A DNA stretch of 64,000 nt from Rhizoctonia solani (taxonomy: Eukaryota > Basidiomycota > Agaricomycetes > Cantharellales > Ceratobasidiaceae). A program made the position numbers and the translations under genes. Within the stretch, counting starts at the first letter, position 1. Each line of letters opens with the position of its first letter. The notes below the pieces were generated by a model, which saw only the letters and a list, made by a program, of their open reading frames with translations, had not been told where the DNA came from and did no database searches. Shown here piece by piece: positions 35,418 to 49,014 of the stretch. The DNA lies in the NCBI RefSeq assembly GCF_016906535.1, contig NC_057383.1, positions 1,364,001 through 1,428,000 on the forward strand, in the 5' to 3' direction.

Positions 35418-37107
35418 TTTACAAGTAAAGGAAGAAAGGCGACGATTTCTGGTCCTCAAGGCTTGAGACAGCCAGCGTTTTATACATTTTTCATTTCACG
35501 CTACCTCGGAGTAACCTGACAACAGTCGCGTGGTCATATATGCAGACCGTTGTGTCAAAAGAACCTGGCGGCTCTGTAATTGGGTCACGTAGGGGACGAA
35601 GTAACAGTACTCTATTAACAAACTCGTTGGTAGGAACATGAGGCGAGGCATGCACTTATTTTCGGCGATAGTCGCGAGAACTCCATCTCGGACAAACTCT
35701 AGTCGCGGGATCACATCAGCTCAGCAGGCTAAAATATCGAAATATGAACAACTTCCGCAAGCAAACGATACCTTCCGTAGGTTATTTGCCGGATCTGCGA
35801 ACCCACGGCTGACTCTCCCATTGGTCCATCCTCCGTTACGTAATTGTAGAAGTTGGGTATTTCCATTTTTATCGCCGAAAAGTCGGCGAGGTAAGTGATG
35901 TGTGATCACAAGCCCAAGGTTCAGCATTGTAGCGACGGAGAAATATCAGCACTTAAATGGGCCAATAATATCCGTAGATTACGGTGAGAGCCCAGGAGTA
36001 CTATACTCCGAAGCTCGGTGTCGCAACTAACGATCAAAAGTGGTGTGCATGTATATCTGTGTGTTATTCACTCCAGCGTTGTGAATGGTGTTGTTACAGA
36101 TCTAAGAATAGCCCCCCGAAACAGTTGTGATCAATCAAATTATCATAAAGCCTAAATTATACCGTGTTTTGCAATTACAATCGTTGCTAGTTGGTGCATA
36201 CAAGCGTGTTGAATAAGTTATGAATATCCTCAGAAGTCCGAAAACATGCTTAAAGAGTACTCTCTGGTTTATGTGTGGAATCCGCTTTGTTTCATGCTGT
36301 GTGAATTATCCTTTTGTGGTATTCTAACAATCATGAAATATGCAGCCTGGAAAGATAGGGCGTTCTTCCAATTTCTGAGGATACTAACCTAAATGTCAGC
36401 TTATTGTGGTTTTACAATGTGAATGGAAGACAAACTCGCCTAACCCTGGTCTTGCTTATTACTGGTGCACATTGCCAGTCGTTCTAACACCTGCATCTTT
36501 TGAGCCAATTTTCGTTCACGTTCCTGCAGTCCGCAAAGTATTGAGTGCAGTTAGCGGAATTATTCTTGTTGTCTCGCTCGAAATTAGTGGTACATAGCAA
36601 GAATCTCTCTAAATGAAGGATTTGGTATTCAAATTTGCGGCATGTTCAAATCTGAATCGATCAGTACTGGTAGAATTAGGATAGTAGAAGAATCCAGCAG
36701 GTTTTACAAAGTAGAAAAAGTCATTTTTGAGAGTCAAGAACTGACATAGTATGGCTTGAGCATATTCAAGTCAGGGACATTCCATTACATATGGAATTAT
36801 AGGTCGCCCCGTTCCCTCTCTCGCGGTCAGTCGAAGTGAAACGCAGTATGAAAGATTGAATCGTGAGTCGCACGTCCTCTTGGCTCGGACCAAAAGGGCC
36901 TTGCTTTGCTTGGTGCCTGATTGAATCTTTCAAACAACATATGCTTATTATCAGACAAGTCTGGGTATCTCAGCAGAGTACATAATCGGGTATTGGGGAG
37001 GACCACAGTATCCTATACTTGGACATATCAGGAGCAAACAAAGCTTACATAAGGTTGACCCGCGTTCTCCGCGCTGGACTTGTCTTCCTGGCTTGTACTT
37101 TCCCACC
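35418..37107. other. long intergenic region, nothing recognised
   Basis: About 1.7 kb. Apart from the GH5 promoter at its left end, it shows only short random ORFs, and no RNA gene or repeat that I could identify. Confidence 0.5.
35478..35484 (-). promoter_or_regulatory. TATA box of GH5 gene
   Basis: On the minus strand TATAAAA lies 61-67 nt before the start codon at 35417. Confidence 0.5.
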
Positions 37108-39264
37108 ATGTCATCCTATGCAACGAACGCGGCCGGAGTAAGCAAGTACACTGCCGAAAGACATCAGCGAATATTACAGGAACTTTACAACAACCAGGAA
37201 ATGGTACACTCCCGTATTGCCTTTCCCGAATAGTACCATTAACGCGTCTCGTGCAGACGTGTGCGCGGATTGCAAGTCTCGAGCGCCACGATGGAGCTCG
37301 TGGAACTTGGGTATATTTATTTGGTATGTATTTATAGTTGAATAACTGTCGGAAGTCTGTGTTAACGCGCAGTGATAGTGTACAATGTGCCAGTATACAC
37401 AGGAAATTGGGACCCATATTACCAAAGTGTGAGCTCATGGCTTATGTTTATGACCGACGCAACACAATATTGAACAGTGAGCGACAGGAAGAGCGTCAAT
37501 TTAGATGCATGGTCGAAAGAGCAGGTCGAGGTACCGTTTCCTTAGTTGTCATGTATACCCTAGGAAACTAACGGTTACATGTTATCCAGTCGGTCAAAAA
37601 CATGGGAAACATTGCATCCAACGCGAAATGGAACCCCAACGAGGCCAGACATCCACCACCCACTAACTTGGAAGAGTCTGAACGAGATTCAGAGATGGAA
37701 AAGTACATTCGCGCCAAGTATGAGACCAAGAAGTTCCTTGATCGAAAGCCAGCCGCATCGGCTACATTCAATTCTTCCAGTACGCCTGTCGCCCCTGCCC
37801 AGCCTTCAGCATCTACACCAATTCCCAGACAGCCTAAACCTAAACCTGAAGAAACGGATCCGACACAGACGATCCCTCTTGGCTTTGGACGAGAGTCTCG
37901 GGTAGAGTTTAATCTTCCGGGAATGGGTGGAGATATTTGGGATGGGATCATCCAGCAAAAAAAGGTCCCACCTCGATCCAAAACCGCGCCTATACCTGAG
38001 CCCGTAGCCAAAGTTACCCCGCCTCCTGCCCCTGTCGTACCGGCACCGGTCCCATTGACCAACCTACCTTCGAGGAGCCTATCTGCCCAACCACCGTCAG
38101 TAGGTCAGCTAGGCGTAAATACTTCTGTCCCTGCCGCGCCCGCCAACGGAGTATGGGGCGACATGCTCGCGTTGCAATCAGCTGGTGGATCCTTGCCTAC
38201 ATCAGCGATTCAAGCCCCCCCGTTACAGCCTGGCAACCCCTATGCATCTTTATCTGCTTCTCCTTCTACAACCCTCCCCTCGACTCTCACAAACCGAATG
38301 GGTCAAACACGAAGTTTCACAGCTCCAGCTCCGAACCCGTTTTTCAACCAGGGGCATCAACATCAGCCCTCCACGGGTGTGTGAATAGTTTACTGAGCGT
38401 TCCTACCGGAAACTCGTTTGGATCCGTCGGGTTGGGAGCGACTCCTGGTGGATCGTTTGGGTCTGTAGGCTCATTGGGATCTGGCTCGGGTGGGATGGGG
38501 ATATCTCCTGGGGGTCTAAATCCATTCGGAGCATCCTCAGGCAGTGCATTTGGGACATCACCTGGGGGCTCATTCGGGACAGCCACGGGCGGATCACTCG
38601 CCACACCTGGGGTTTTTATTGGTGGATCCACGGGCACGTTTGGGGTATCTCCGGGCGGGCTCGGGGGACTGTCAATGCTTCAAACTGGACAAATGACTTC
38701 TCAGCCCTCACAATTCCAACAACCTACCCAGCCTTCTCCGTTCCAACAAACGATGCAGTCCTCACCATTTCAGCAATCCACATTATCTCCGTTCGGGGGT
38801 GCTACTAGTTCCCTAACAAGTCCCAGCACCAACGCCACGTCGCTCTCGGCGTTCGGAGCGGCAATGAGCCCCCCAGGACAGGCATCCAACTCACCATTTG
38901 CTCAACCTTCCGCTTCACCGTTTACCCACACCTCGAATTCACCTTTTGCTCAACCGACTAATTCCCCATTCGGTCAACCGGGGACTCAGTTTTCTAGTTC
39001 CGCTAACTCGCCTTTCCAAACCACGAATCCCGGATTTCAATCCACACCAACCAACAACGCTTTGTTCTTGCAGCCTAACACCACGCAGTTTCAATCGTCC
39101 AATTCGCCTTTTCAAGCATCTAATTCGCCTTCCCTCAGTCCAACTCGCCTTATCAAGCTACAAGTACCAATCCATTTGCCTCGATGGGTGGAGGCGGAGG
39201 TATGAATAGCAATCCATTTGGACAACCGCAATACCAAGGGCAGCAGGGCTGGGGTGGAATGTAG
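37108..39264 (+). CDS. ArfGAP (SMAP/Age2-like), frame broken in this sequence
   Basis: GTPase-activating protein for Arf small GTPases in vesicle budding. Exon 1 (37108-37203) encodes HQRILQELYNNQE. The next exon opens with CADCKSRAPRWSSWNLGIFI, and the exon after it continues with CVQC and ASIHRKLG; together they form the ArfGAP zinc finger C-x2-C-x16-C-x2-C with its arginine. SVNLDAWSKEQVE and SVKNMGNIASNAKWNPNEAR follow. The long C-terminal tail is Pro/Gln/Ser-rich with repeated SPF and NPF tripeptides, typical for binding endocytic adaptors, and ends GQQGWGGM. The frame breaks at least three times: after KLG (about 37405, one G short), in GTGTGTG at about 38378, and at about 39130 (one T short). 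The exon 1/exon 2 phase also does not fit. Likely sequence error; otherwise a pseudogene. Confidence 0.8.
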
Positions 39265-39518
39265 CATACCTGTATAGATTCTTGGGCTTTGTCTTTCTTC
39301 TTGTACTTTACGAGGACTACATTTTATTTCATACACAACCCAGTTGCCAGGGTCGAGGCACAGGGCCAGGGGCCATGCATTAGGTAATCTGATGTAAGGC
39401 AACGCGATTGAGTGCTCAGTATAAGAAGCGTGTTGTGCGCGTGTCTGTAGTCTACTCTCTCCCTTCACGACCTCACACAAATTGTCTATCCATCTTACGT
39501 TTACGACTGTGTACAATC

Positions 39519-41048
<1,530 letters not shown>

Positions 41049-41470
41049 TGGGATTGAGGGGGTCCATGGGTTTATGTGATGATAACAAAATTGTTTGCTG
41101 GAATGATAGATTAATTTGAGTTTGCTATCTACTGCCTGCAAGCCACATAGTGTAATGATTACCTCCTGCCAGCGTTGTGACCCAAGACTTTCCACTTCTA
41201 AGTCAATATAAATAGCAAATAAGATGTACATTCTTTGTGCGCTCAAATGTTATTTATACAAATTTGATTAAATGATTGCAATAAATTTTAGTTTGCACTC
41301 AAGAACTGAGTTAGATCAATATCTCGCCTACGCTTGAAATATTCAGGGCTTCAATCCGCTCCGCTGACCTGAGGATTACTCTGCTCTTCCGATCATTCGT
41401 TCCAATGCCTATCAAGTGCATGTATTCAGTATACAAGGGAAGATAATTAGCGGAAACTGCTCACTCATTC
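41049..41470. other. intergenic region between convergent genes
   Basis: AT-rich stretch with no coding evidence; it separates the 3' ends of the dehydratase and the F-box gene. Confidence 0.4.
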
Positions 41471-43766
41471 AACAAGTTCAATCTGAGCGCATTGAGTCAA
41501 GGGCTAGATTAATGCCAGGTTGAACAAATACGCTCACGAAATTTTTCCAGCCCAAGGATTGGACTTCAGGACACATGCCACAGCTCAAATTGTGTCCCTC
41601 GACATCATCTCCAAGTATGTGGCATCCGCCCGGCCTAGAGAATTGAGTAGATCCTTTGCGATTTCCGAGGCCAGTTTCGAATAGGCAAATCCACTTGGTA
41701 GCGCGTCAAAGTTAGGATAAAAGTAACAAGCGTTTCTGCAAGTATCAAGGTGACCAGGTGCGTCAGGCGTACGCACAAATACAGCATCCGCCCGGAGGAG
41801 CTTCTGAGTGTTGAGAGGAAGGGCGTCCATAGGACCAACAAAACAATGGCATCACTATCGGTATGGAACAACATGATAGACTTGGAGCCTGGAGAAAGAA
41901 ATCGGGCACAGAAACGTCTTCAGGCATCATTGAAACCAAGCGTGCTTCTTGTTCATTGACCCAGTTGTTCAAGGTATCAGTTAGTATGTCTTCCTGTGAC
42001 TCGAAACGCTGGTCAAACTCTTCGGTGGATGGATCGCCTTCCAAGAGACACTGAATCTCCGGTACGATTTCCAAGTTATCTGACAGCAGCTACATTCCAA
42101 ATTCTTAATCAGAACCAGGGACAGAAATTTTGATACAACGCATTAGTGCAGTATACCTCGGTCGCGTTCAGGTTCCATGGGATCCGGATTCATCATCCAT
42201 CATCCATATGTAAGTTTTTGTTGTGTATATGTCCCGAAACCAATCGGTTATCTCTTCGATTCGATCTTCACGCTCCGACTCAATACGCTCTTTGTGATTG
42301 GACTTGATAATCTTCACTAGCCGTGGAAGCAATTCCTTCCAAACTACGTCATACTTCCTTAACACTATAAGCCAAGCTGGGAAAAGTGCGCACTCTACCT
42401 TTATCAGTGAGAGGCGCGGCGTTGTACACTTGGGAAAACCATCCTTCGCAATCCTCAAAGTTCATATCTCGCTTATCATAACCGAGGTTCTCTAACCTGT
42501 TTTCGATTCTAAAACCGATCAGATCAATTCATTCCGATGATGACTGTATCGACTTACTCTGTTTTTCGAGCTTGTTTTAGGCGATGCAATTCGGCATTCC
42601 TTGTCATTTTTCGCGTTCGAAACCATTGTATCAACGGTTCGCACCCTGGCAGGTTAAGGGTTATGTCATTCATTGTAAAGTAATACCTGCCCTTTATCAC
42701 TCTCTTACCTGCTCCCTAGCCTTCACAGCACATCGCCTTTGCTCATCCAATTTTGTTTGCCTTCTTCGTTTCCCGCCGCATCAAAACTCTCTAGCACACC
42801 CTTGACAGCTTGGGCGTCTTTCTTGAAACACCAAGGTCCCCGCTCCGACCAGTCTGCGCCGGTAGCCAGGTAGTATGGCTACATAATAAGTATGACGCAA
42901 TAGACAAATAAATCGGTACGAACTTGTTGAAACGAACACTAGTGATGTATCGATATCGTGTTCAGATAGATCAATTAACCTGTGAGAATCCATAAGTTTT
43001 TGCGCCCATGTATAAAAGTAAAACTTATAACGTACTGGTCTTTTTTGCACTTGGCACATAATCTTCCCTGCAAAACCGGGTCCATGTTTTGAAGAGCACG
43101 GCGCCCGCATGACTAAAACGAAAGATAAGATAAACTCGGGTCGCTTTCATGTGATGATCAAAAGTGCTTACAGTGCATATTTTCGAGAAAAGTAGTGCTG
43201 CATAGACGGGTTCGGACAACTCCTTCGGGCGTGGAGGGAGGTCTACACAATTGAGCCGGGCGGAGCGCCATATAGGCTCAGACTTGCAGCTCATCAGCAA
43301 TCGCCGAAGGAACGTATTAACACGCGCCAGGGCCATTAGGTCCTGGAGTTGAAAGTAGGATGCGATCTATGATAATCCATAGTTAGGGACAACTCCTTCG
43401 GGCGTGGAGGAGGTCTACACAATTGAGCCGGGCGGAGCGCCATATAGGCTCAGACTTGCAGCTCATCAGCAATCGCCGAAGGAACGTATTAACACGCGCC
43501 AGGGCCATTAGGTCCTGGAGTTGAAAGTAGGATGCGATCTATGATATAATCCATAGTAGGTTTGATCTAAACATTTGCTATCGTCACAAAACCCACGTTC
43601 ACAAAACATCTACTGGTAAATCCATGAAACCCTGAAACCCGGAGTCAGACTCTACTGCTATAGAGTCGGGCTCTGAGTCCGATGCAGTGCTTGGGCTTGT
43701 GAGCCGAATCTGTTTTCTCCATTTTCGGAAACTTGAGAGTCGATTTACCCGAATGGCGTTCAACAT
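41470..43766 (-). pseudogene. F-box family protein with Cys-pair module, frame broken
   Basis: Minus-strand gene of a type I recall as expanded in Rhizoctonia: Ser/Asp-rich leader, F-box, Cys-x2-Cys module, helical region. The likely start at 43766 gives MLNAIRVNRLSSFRKWRKQI and then SDSEPDSIAVESD. The F-box reads MDLPVDVL, then (after an intron or break) IASYFQLQDLMALARVNTFL, RLLMSCKSEPIWRSARL. YAALLFSKICT, then SCGRRALQNM and RLCAKCKKDQ form the zinc-ribbon-like part. Downstream come LENLGYDKRDMNF, APLTDK, KYDVVWKELLPRLVKIIKS and LRADAVFVRTPDAPGHLD. F-box proteins recruit targets to SCF ubiquitin ligases. The 5' exon is duplicated (173-bp repeat), a junction phase fails, and the frame shifts near 41610, so no full product can be read. 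The left limit is approximate. Confidence 0.55.
43214..43559. repeat. tandem direct duplication, two 173-bp units
   Basis: The unit beginning GGACAACTCCTTCGGGCGTG at 43214 is repeated from 43387. The copies are nearly identical; the second lacks one G in GGAGGGAGG and has TATAATCC for TAATCC near its end. The duplicated segment is the F-box exon of the surrounding minus-strand gene, including its acceptor-side sequence. Confidence 0.85.
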
Positions 43767-46197
43767 TAGGTTAGTTTTAGCTAATTGAGTTGGATTGCCA
43801 CATTACATGATTCACCTGGTGATCTTCCCGAATTTGTGCGTGCTCTGGTAAGTCAATCACAAATTTTTTATTGAGCCCTTCGTCCATCTTTTTCCTTTCG
43901 AAAAAATCTTACACTTGCGCAGCAGAGTTTGTGGAGCCATGGACTTGGTGGTGGTAAGTGACCAAGACGGGCTTTCAGTGCATGACGAATTTGATCCGCC
44001 ACCTGCTTAACCATATTCGGTAATATAGCTTTGCGTATCCCCAAATTGTCACTTTATGTAGCCCTATCAGTGATATGTTACTTACGGGAATAACCTCAAC
44101 CATGTCCGGGAGATTGCTTGGATCTACGTCGTATTACAGTGCTTGCTTGGTGCGTCAATTGGTTCGGGTGGTCAAACCCCTTGAAATGGTCCAGACTTAA
44201 CTTATTCTCCGGTATGATCTCGTGTACGCTAACCAATGGGTATGTATATATATCTGCATGATCGTGTGAAGCATATTTTCGTGATGCATGCAAAAAGTCG
44301 TTTCTGGACGCGGTACGAGTGGGGGCCTTTGGCGGTCTAGGGGTGTCGCCGGGCCACCTAAGAGCGATCATCCGGATCGAAGGCTGGGGGTGGCAGAGAA
44401 CTATGGATGTCAGCCTTGTATTTTCACTAGGGATGGTGGGCGGTAAGTTAGAAAGCTAAGCCATAGAATGCCACGCGCTTGGTGGAGTGTTCGAGGTAGT
44501 AAGATGGAGTCGTATGCAGGCGACTCGCGTGACCGAACCTCCGTGTCTCGATCAAGTATCTCATGTGGATCCTCCGCGCGCTGCGGTTCAGCCGCCATTT
44601 GATGTTATTCTTACACTTCAATGTCAAATTTTGTGGTGCTTGGGCCTTTCTACCCAGTAACAGATACATCTCCAGTACTTTCGAGCCCTATGTATATCTA
44701 CTTCTGCTCCGGTCATTTGACTTGCCCTGATTGGACAAATGGGCCAATATACCAAGGAATTTGATCGGATAGTTTGGCTGGCCCTCGATAAATTAGAACA
44801 AGGCTCCGATGCATTAAACGCCACATAGCTCTGCATACAACCACATGGGCGCCAACATTACACACATCCAATTCAACCTGTTAGATGGTTTTTTGAGTAA
44901 ATTTTCTGGGTCCATGTGCTCATTCCTTCTTTCATCCATAGAGTTGAGTCATCAATACCATCCCAGTAAATTTCAATCGACCCCTCTTGGCGAGAACATC
45001 CACGACGATTCTGTGTTTTGTAATTGAACGGTACGTCGATGTCGATGCTCTTCAGGATAATTACTTTTCGTCCCATCCAAGGGATGCTTTTGCCTTGACA
45101 AAGCTATTAATCTATGACATTGCGATGATCAAAGTAATAGACAAACCTATAGCAATATATTAGTACCGTTTATCTCAATCTAGCTCCTGGCTAGGCAGTA
45201 TCTTGTTCAAAACGGGGAGTTTCAGCAATCAAATGCCTGTTCTTCAAATTCGTGAGAATAGGATGGGTATGTGAGCCGCAGCGCGCAGAGGCATCACGTG
45301 TAGTACTTGACTGAGGGAGGTCACACTCACGTGAGTCGTTCAGATACTATTCCATACTATGCGTACGGAGCGCGAAGATTCAGCCCGTCCTCGCATTTTT
45401 TAGCACCCACCTGCCATCCCTAAGTTTCCAGCATATATTTATTTATTTAATTGTTCATCTTACTGTATGTACATTCATATCATCTTTCCACCCTGTGTGG
45501 CTCTCTGCCCACCCCAAGCCTTCGATCCGGACGGTCGCAGTCATGGGCGGCCACAGGCCCCCCTCCTTGTATCGTGTACAGAGCCCACACAGCATACATG
45601 ACAACGACTGACTCACAGGTCAAGTTCATCAAATATTGAGAGGGCTCACTGAATTACACCCAATCTACCCGTACTACTATTAATATGTTGAGTATATTGT
45701 GCATCCAAATGAATGAGCTCTTTCGTTAACTGAAGCTTCAGGATATTTAGACAGTGGAGACAGTCGATGGAGGCGAGATGGCAGTACATGGTCAGTGTTT
45801 TATATTCCAACTTTGCGAGCCACCTTTGGACAAAAGTCGACAGGAAATCCACGGCCCGAAGAATGGGTAACAAAGAAAGCATAATAGTGTGCAAGAAAGT
45901 GATTCTGTATTGCCTCTGTTTCTATACGAAAATATTTGAGCTCAATGAAGCCAGACATAGTTACTTTAAGAGATCATATTGTACTCATGAACCTCGAAGT
46001 TCTCAAAGGTTATGCGAGTTTGAGCGGTTTCTTGGTAGGGATGGAGCAAGATCACAAACGCTAACTTGAATGTTATGCTTAGGCACGGCGCTTAAATCAG
46101 GGTCTGGATCGGCGGTCCTGAGATCCAGGTTTGCATCCGGCCAATGGAGGCGGCTGGATTGCGGTTGGAGATTTGATCGTAATTACTACTTACTGCC
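43767..46197. other. long intergenic region with an MDR relic
   Basis: About 2.4 kb without an intact gene. Apart from the reductase fragment at 44873-45076, the short ORFs (for example 44096-44371 and 44410-44598 on the minus strand) show no family features. Confidence 0.45.
44873..45076 (-). pseudogene. fragment of an MDR reductase gene
   Basis: The minus-strand reading ILKSIDIDVPFNYKTQ...SIEIYWDGI corresponds to FLKSIGVDIAFNYKKD...PINIYWDNV of the intact reductase at 28050-29366. The match covers only the part of the nucleotide-binding domain around residues 205-250, with a frame change in the middle (GATGTTCTCGCCAAG fits the parental frame DVLTK). Flanks do not continue the similarity, so this looks like an old truncated duplicate. 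Confidence 0.6.
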
Positions 46198-49014
46198 ATG
46201 CTGCGTGTAGCGTCCTCGCTGGCCGAAGTCAGAGGCTTGTCGCCCAAGGTGATATATCTAATAGATATGCCAGTATCTTATTTACAATCTGCTATCTCAG
46301 TCGCGCGTAGAACGTTTGCTTCGTCGTCAGCGAGAAGGCAGGACATCACACTAACTGTCGATGGGAAAGAGGTCACGGTTCCCCAGGGTGACATCACACT
46401 ATTAAGTGATAATGACCATATTAACTAACTGTGATTTTTATTGTAGGCTCGGCATTGATACAAGCGTGTGAGGCAGCAGGCTCGAACGTTCCACGGTGGG
46501 TCTGCCCATGACATCTAGATAACCCAAATGTTGATGCATTGATTTGCAGCTTCTGCTACCATGATCGGTGAGCATGTTATCAAATCCTATAATTATACCA
46601 CAGGGCTGAAACAGGATACATAAAGTCTGGCGATCGCTGGTAATTGCCGGTATGTGATTCGTTGTCGCCAGCGTTCCTTATTCGTTGATTTACGAATCGA
46701 ATTCACAGCATGTGTCTAGTCGAAGTAGAAAGATCCCCCAAGCCTGTAGCGTCATGGTCAGTACAATAGAGGTATCTCGTATATAACTCGTAACTTACCC
46801 TTATAAAGTGCCATGCCCGCTATGCCTGGACAAAAAGTCTTCACGAATACGCCCGCTGTCCACGAAGCCCGAGAGGGTGTCATGGAATTTCTCCTTGCTA
46901 ACCACCCACTCGACTGCCCGATCTGTGATCAAGGTGGTGAATGTGACCTCCAGGACCAGTCTATGCGCTACGGTTCTGATCGCGCCCGTTCCATGAAATC
47001 GCTGGTAAGCGTGCTGTCGAGAACAAGGAGCTTGGTCCTCTGGTAAAAACTTCGATGAATCGATGCATTCAATGCACTAGATGTGTTCGTTTCGCCAATG
47101 ATGTTGCTGGTGGAGGATTTGGGCACTACTGGGCGTGGAAATGACCTCCAGATCGGAATGTATGTTGAGAAGGTTTTGAACTCGGAGCTTAGCGGAAATA
47201 TCGTCGACCTTTGTCCCGTCGGTGCACTCACGAGCAAGCCGTACGCGTTCCATGCACGCCCGTGGGAACTCAAGAACACCGAGTCAGTCGACGTGCTCGA
47301 TGCAGTAGGCTCGAACATCCGAGTACTCGCGCGGCTATCAGGTCATGCGCATCCAACCCCGAACCAATGACGACGTCAATGAGTGGATTTCCGACAAGAC
47401 CCGATACGCATATGACGGTCTTCGAACCCAACGACTCACAACACCCCTCATTCGCCAAGGGGACCGTTTCGTCAGTGCAAGCTGGGAAGAAGCACTACAT
47501 ACGATTGCCGACGGATTGAAGACTAGTGGCGCGCAAGCAGACGAGATCCAGGCTGTAGCAGGTGCATTGGCTGACACCGAAGCCCTCGTCGCGCTCAAGG
47601 ACTTGGTCAACCGACTCGGGTCCGATAATCTCGTCACTGATGCGACATCTACTGGTGTACCAAGCCATAGTATAGATGTTCGCTCTAATTACCTGTTCAA
47701 TTCGACGATACAGGGACTGAGCGAGGCGGATGCGATTCTGCTCGTGGGAACTAACCCTCGGCATGAGGCATTATGAACTCAAGGATAAGGAAGCGCTGGC
47801 TGCATGCTCAGGTACGCCTCTTTCATCACGGTCTATGATTGAGTGCTAATGTGGGGTCAACAGGTCGAGGTTGGTTTGATCGGTGAGGAGGCGGACTTAA
47901 GCTATAGCCATGAGTGGCTCGGTAAAGACTCTGCCGCTCTAGAAAATTTCCTTGGTGGCAAGGCAGACAGTAAGCACCAGTCCCTAAGTACAATTTTTGT
48001 TTCTATACTGAAATCGCAATCTACAGGCGAATTTGCTAAGGTTTGGGCAAATGCTAAAAAGCCTCTCATCGTGGTTGGCAGTGCCGTCGCCGAGTCTCCC
48101 GCAGGAAGCCAGGTCTTGGCCACTATCGCCCGCTATGCGTCCAGTGATAAGCAAAAGACGCGTTTCCTCAGCGAAGAATGGAATGGTCTTAACGTCCTTC
48201 AGCGGGTGAGCTTCAATACGGATTTGCAATTACCAACACATGCACTCAATCGCGACTTACCAGGCGGCTTCTCGCGCTGCGGCTTATGATGTTGGATACG
48301 CCGCAGCTTCCTCATCTGGAACCACACCTAAATTCATCTACCTACTCAACGCAGACGACGTTTCTCCTTCCTCTATCCCACAGGTGCCTTTGTCGTTTAC
48401 CAGGGCCACCACGGAGATGTAGGCCACAACTTGCCGATGTATGCTTACCCGGAGCAGCGTATATCGAGAAGAGCACGACGTGGGTCACACCGAGGCGAAC
48501 CCAGATAGGGCGTGCAGCTGTTCCCCCACCAGGCGCTTCCCGCGAGGATTGGAAGATTATCAGGTACGTCATGATCGACGATCACTTCGATCCCAATATG
48601 ATTAATCGGGCGGCTGCTATCCAGGGCCTTGTCTGAGGTTGTTCAAGCACCGCTACCGTATGACGATGTGTTGGCCTTGCGCGATAGGATGTGGGATATC
48701 TCACCAACGTTGGTGAGATATGATGTAGCCGAGAAGACATCGACGGGCGTTGCACAGGTCGGCTGAACCTGCTCGCGCAGAGTAAGGAAGCCGGCAAAGG
48801 GGGCCATTCGAGAAGGTTATCAAGAACTTCTACCAGACGGATCCTATTTCCAGAGCGTGCGTATAGCCTCTTTCTTCCTGCTAAGGATATTGAGTGATCC
48901 AATGTGGATGGTTATAGGTCCGTTACAATGGCCCAATGTACACGCGCTTTTGTTCCGGGAGCTAGCGTTCCCCAGAGCGGTGTCGAGAATACCGTCACCT
49001 CTGATTCAGCATAG
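46198..49014 (+). CDS. NDUFS1: complex I 75-78 kDa iron-sulphur subunit, frame broken
   Basis: Largest core subunit of the mitochondrial NADH:ubiquinone oxidoreductase peripheral arm; holds three Fe-S clusters. The N-terminus (MLRVASS..., then [13 protein letters not shown]) is a mitochondrial presequence. The 2Fe-2S ligands appear across short exons as FCYHDR, AGNCR-MCLVEVE; then [19 protein letters not shown] and [16 protein letters not shown] bind 4Fe-4S clusters. [37 protein letters not shown] and [18 protein letters not shown] follow, and the end is [15 protein letters not shown]. At least six single- or two-base losses interrupt the frame (about 47008, 47108, 47324, 47766, 48421, 48481), and the first intron does not fit in phase. 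Since the subunit is essential for respiration, sequence error or a non-functional haplotype copy is likelier than true loss. Confidence 0.88.
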
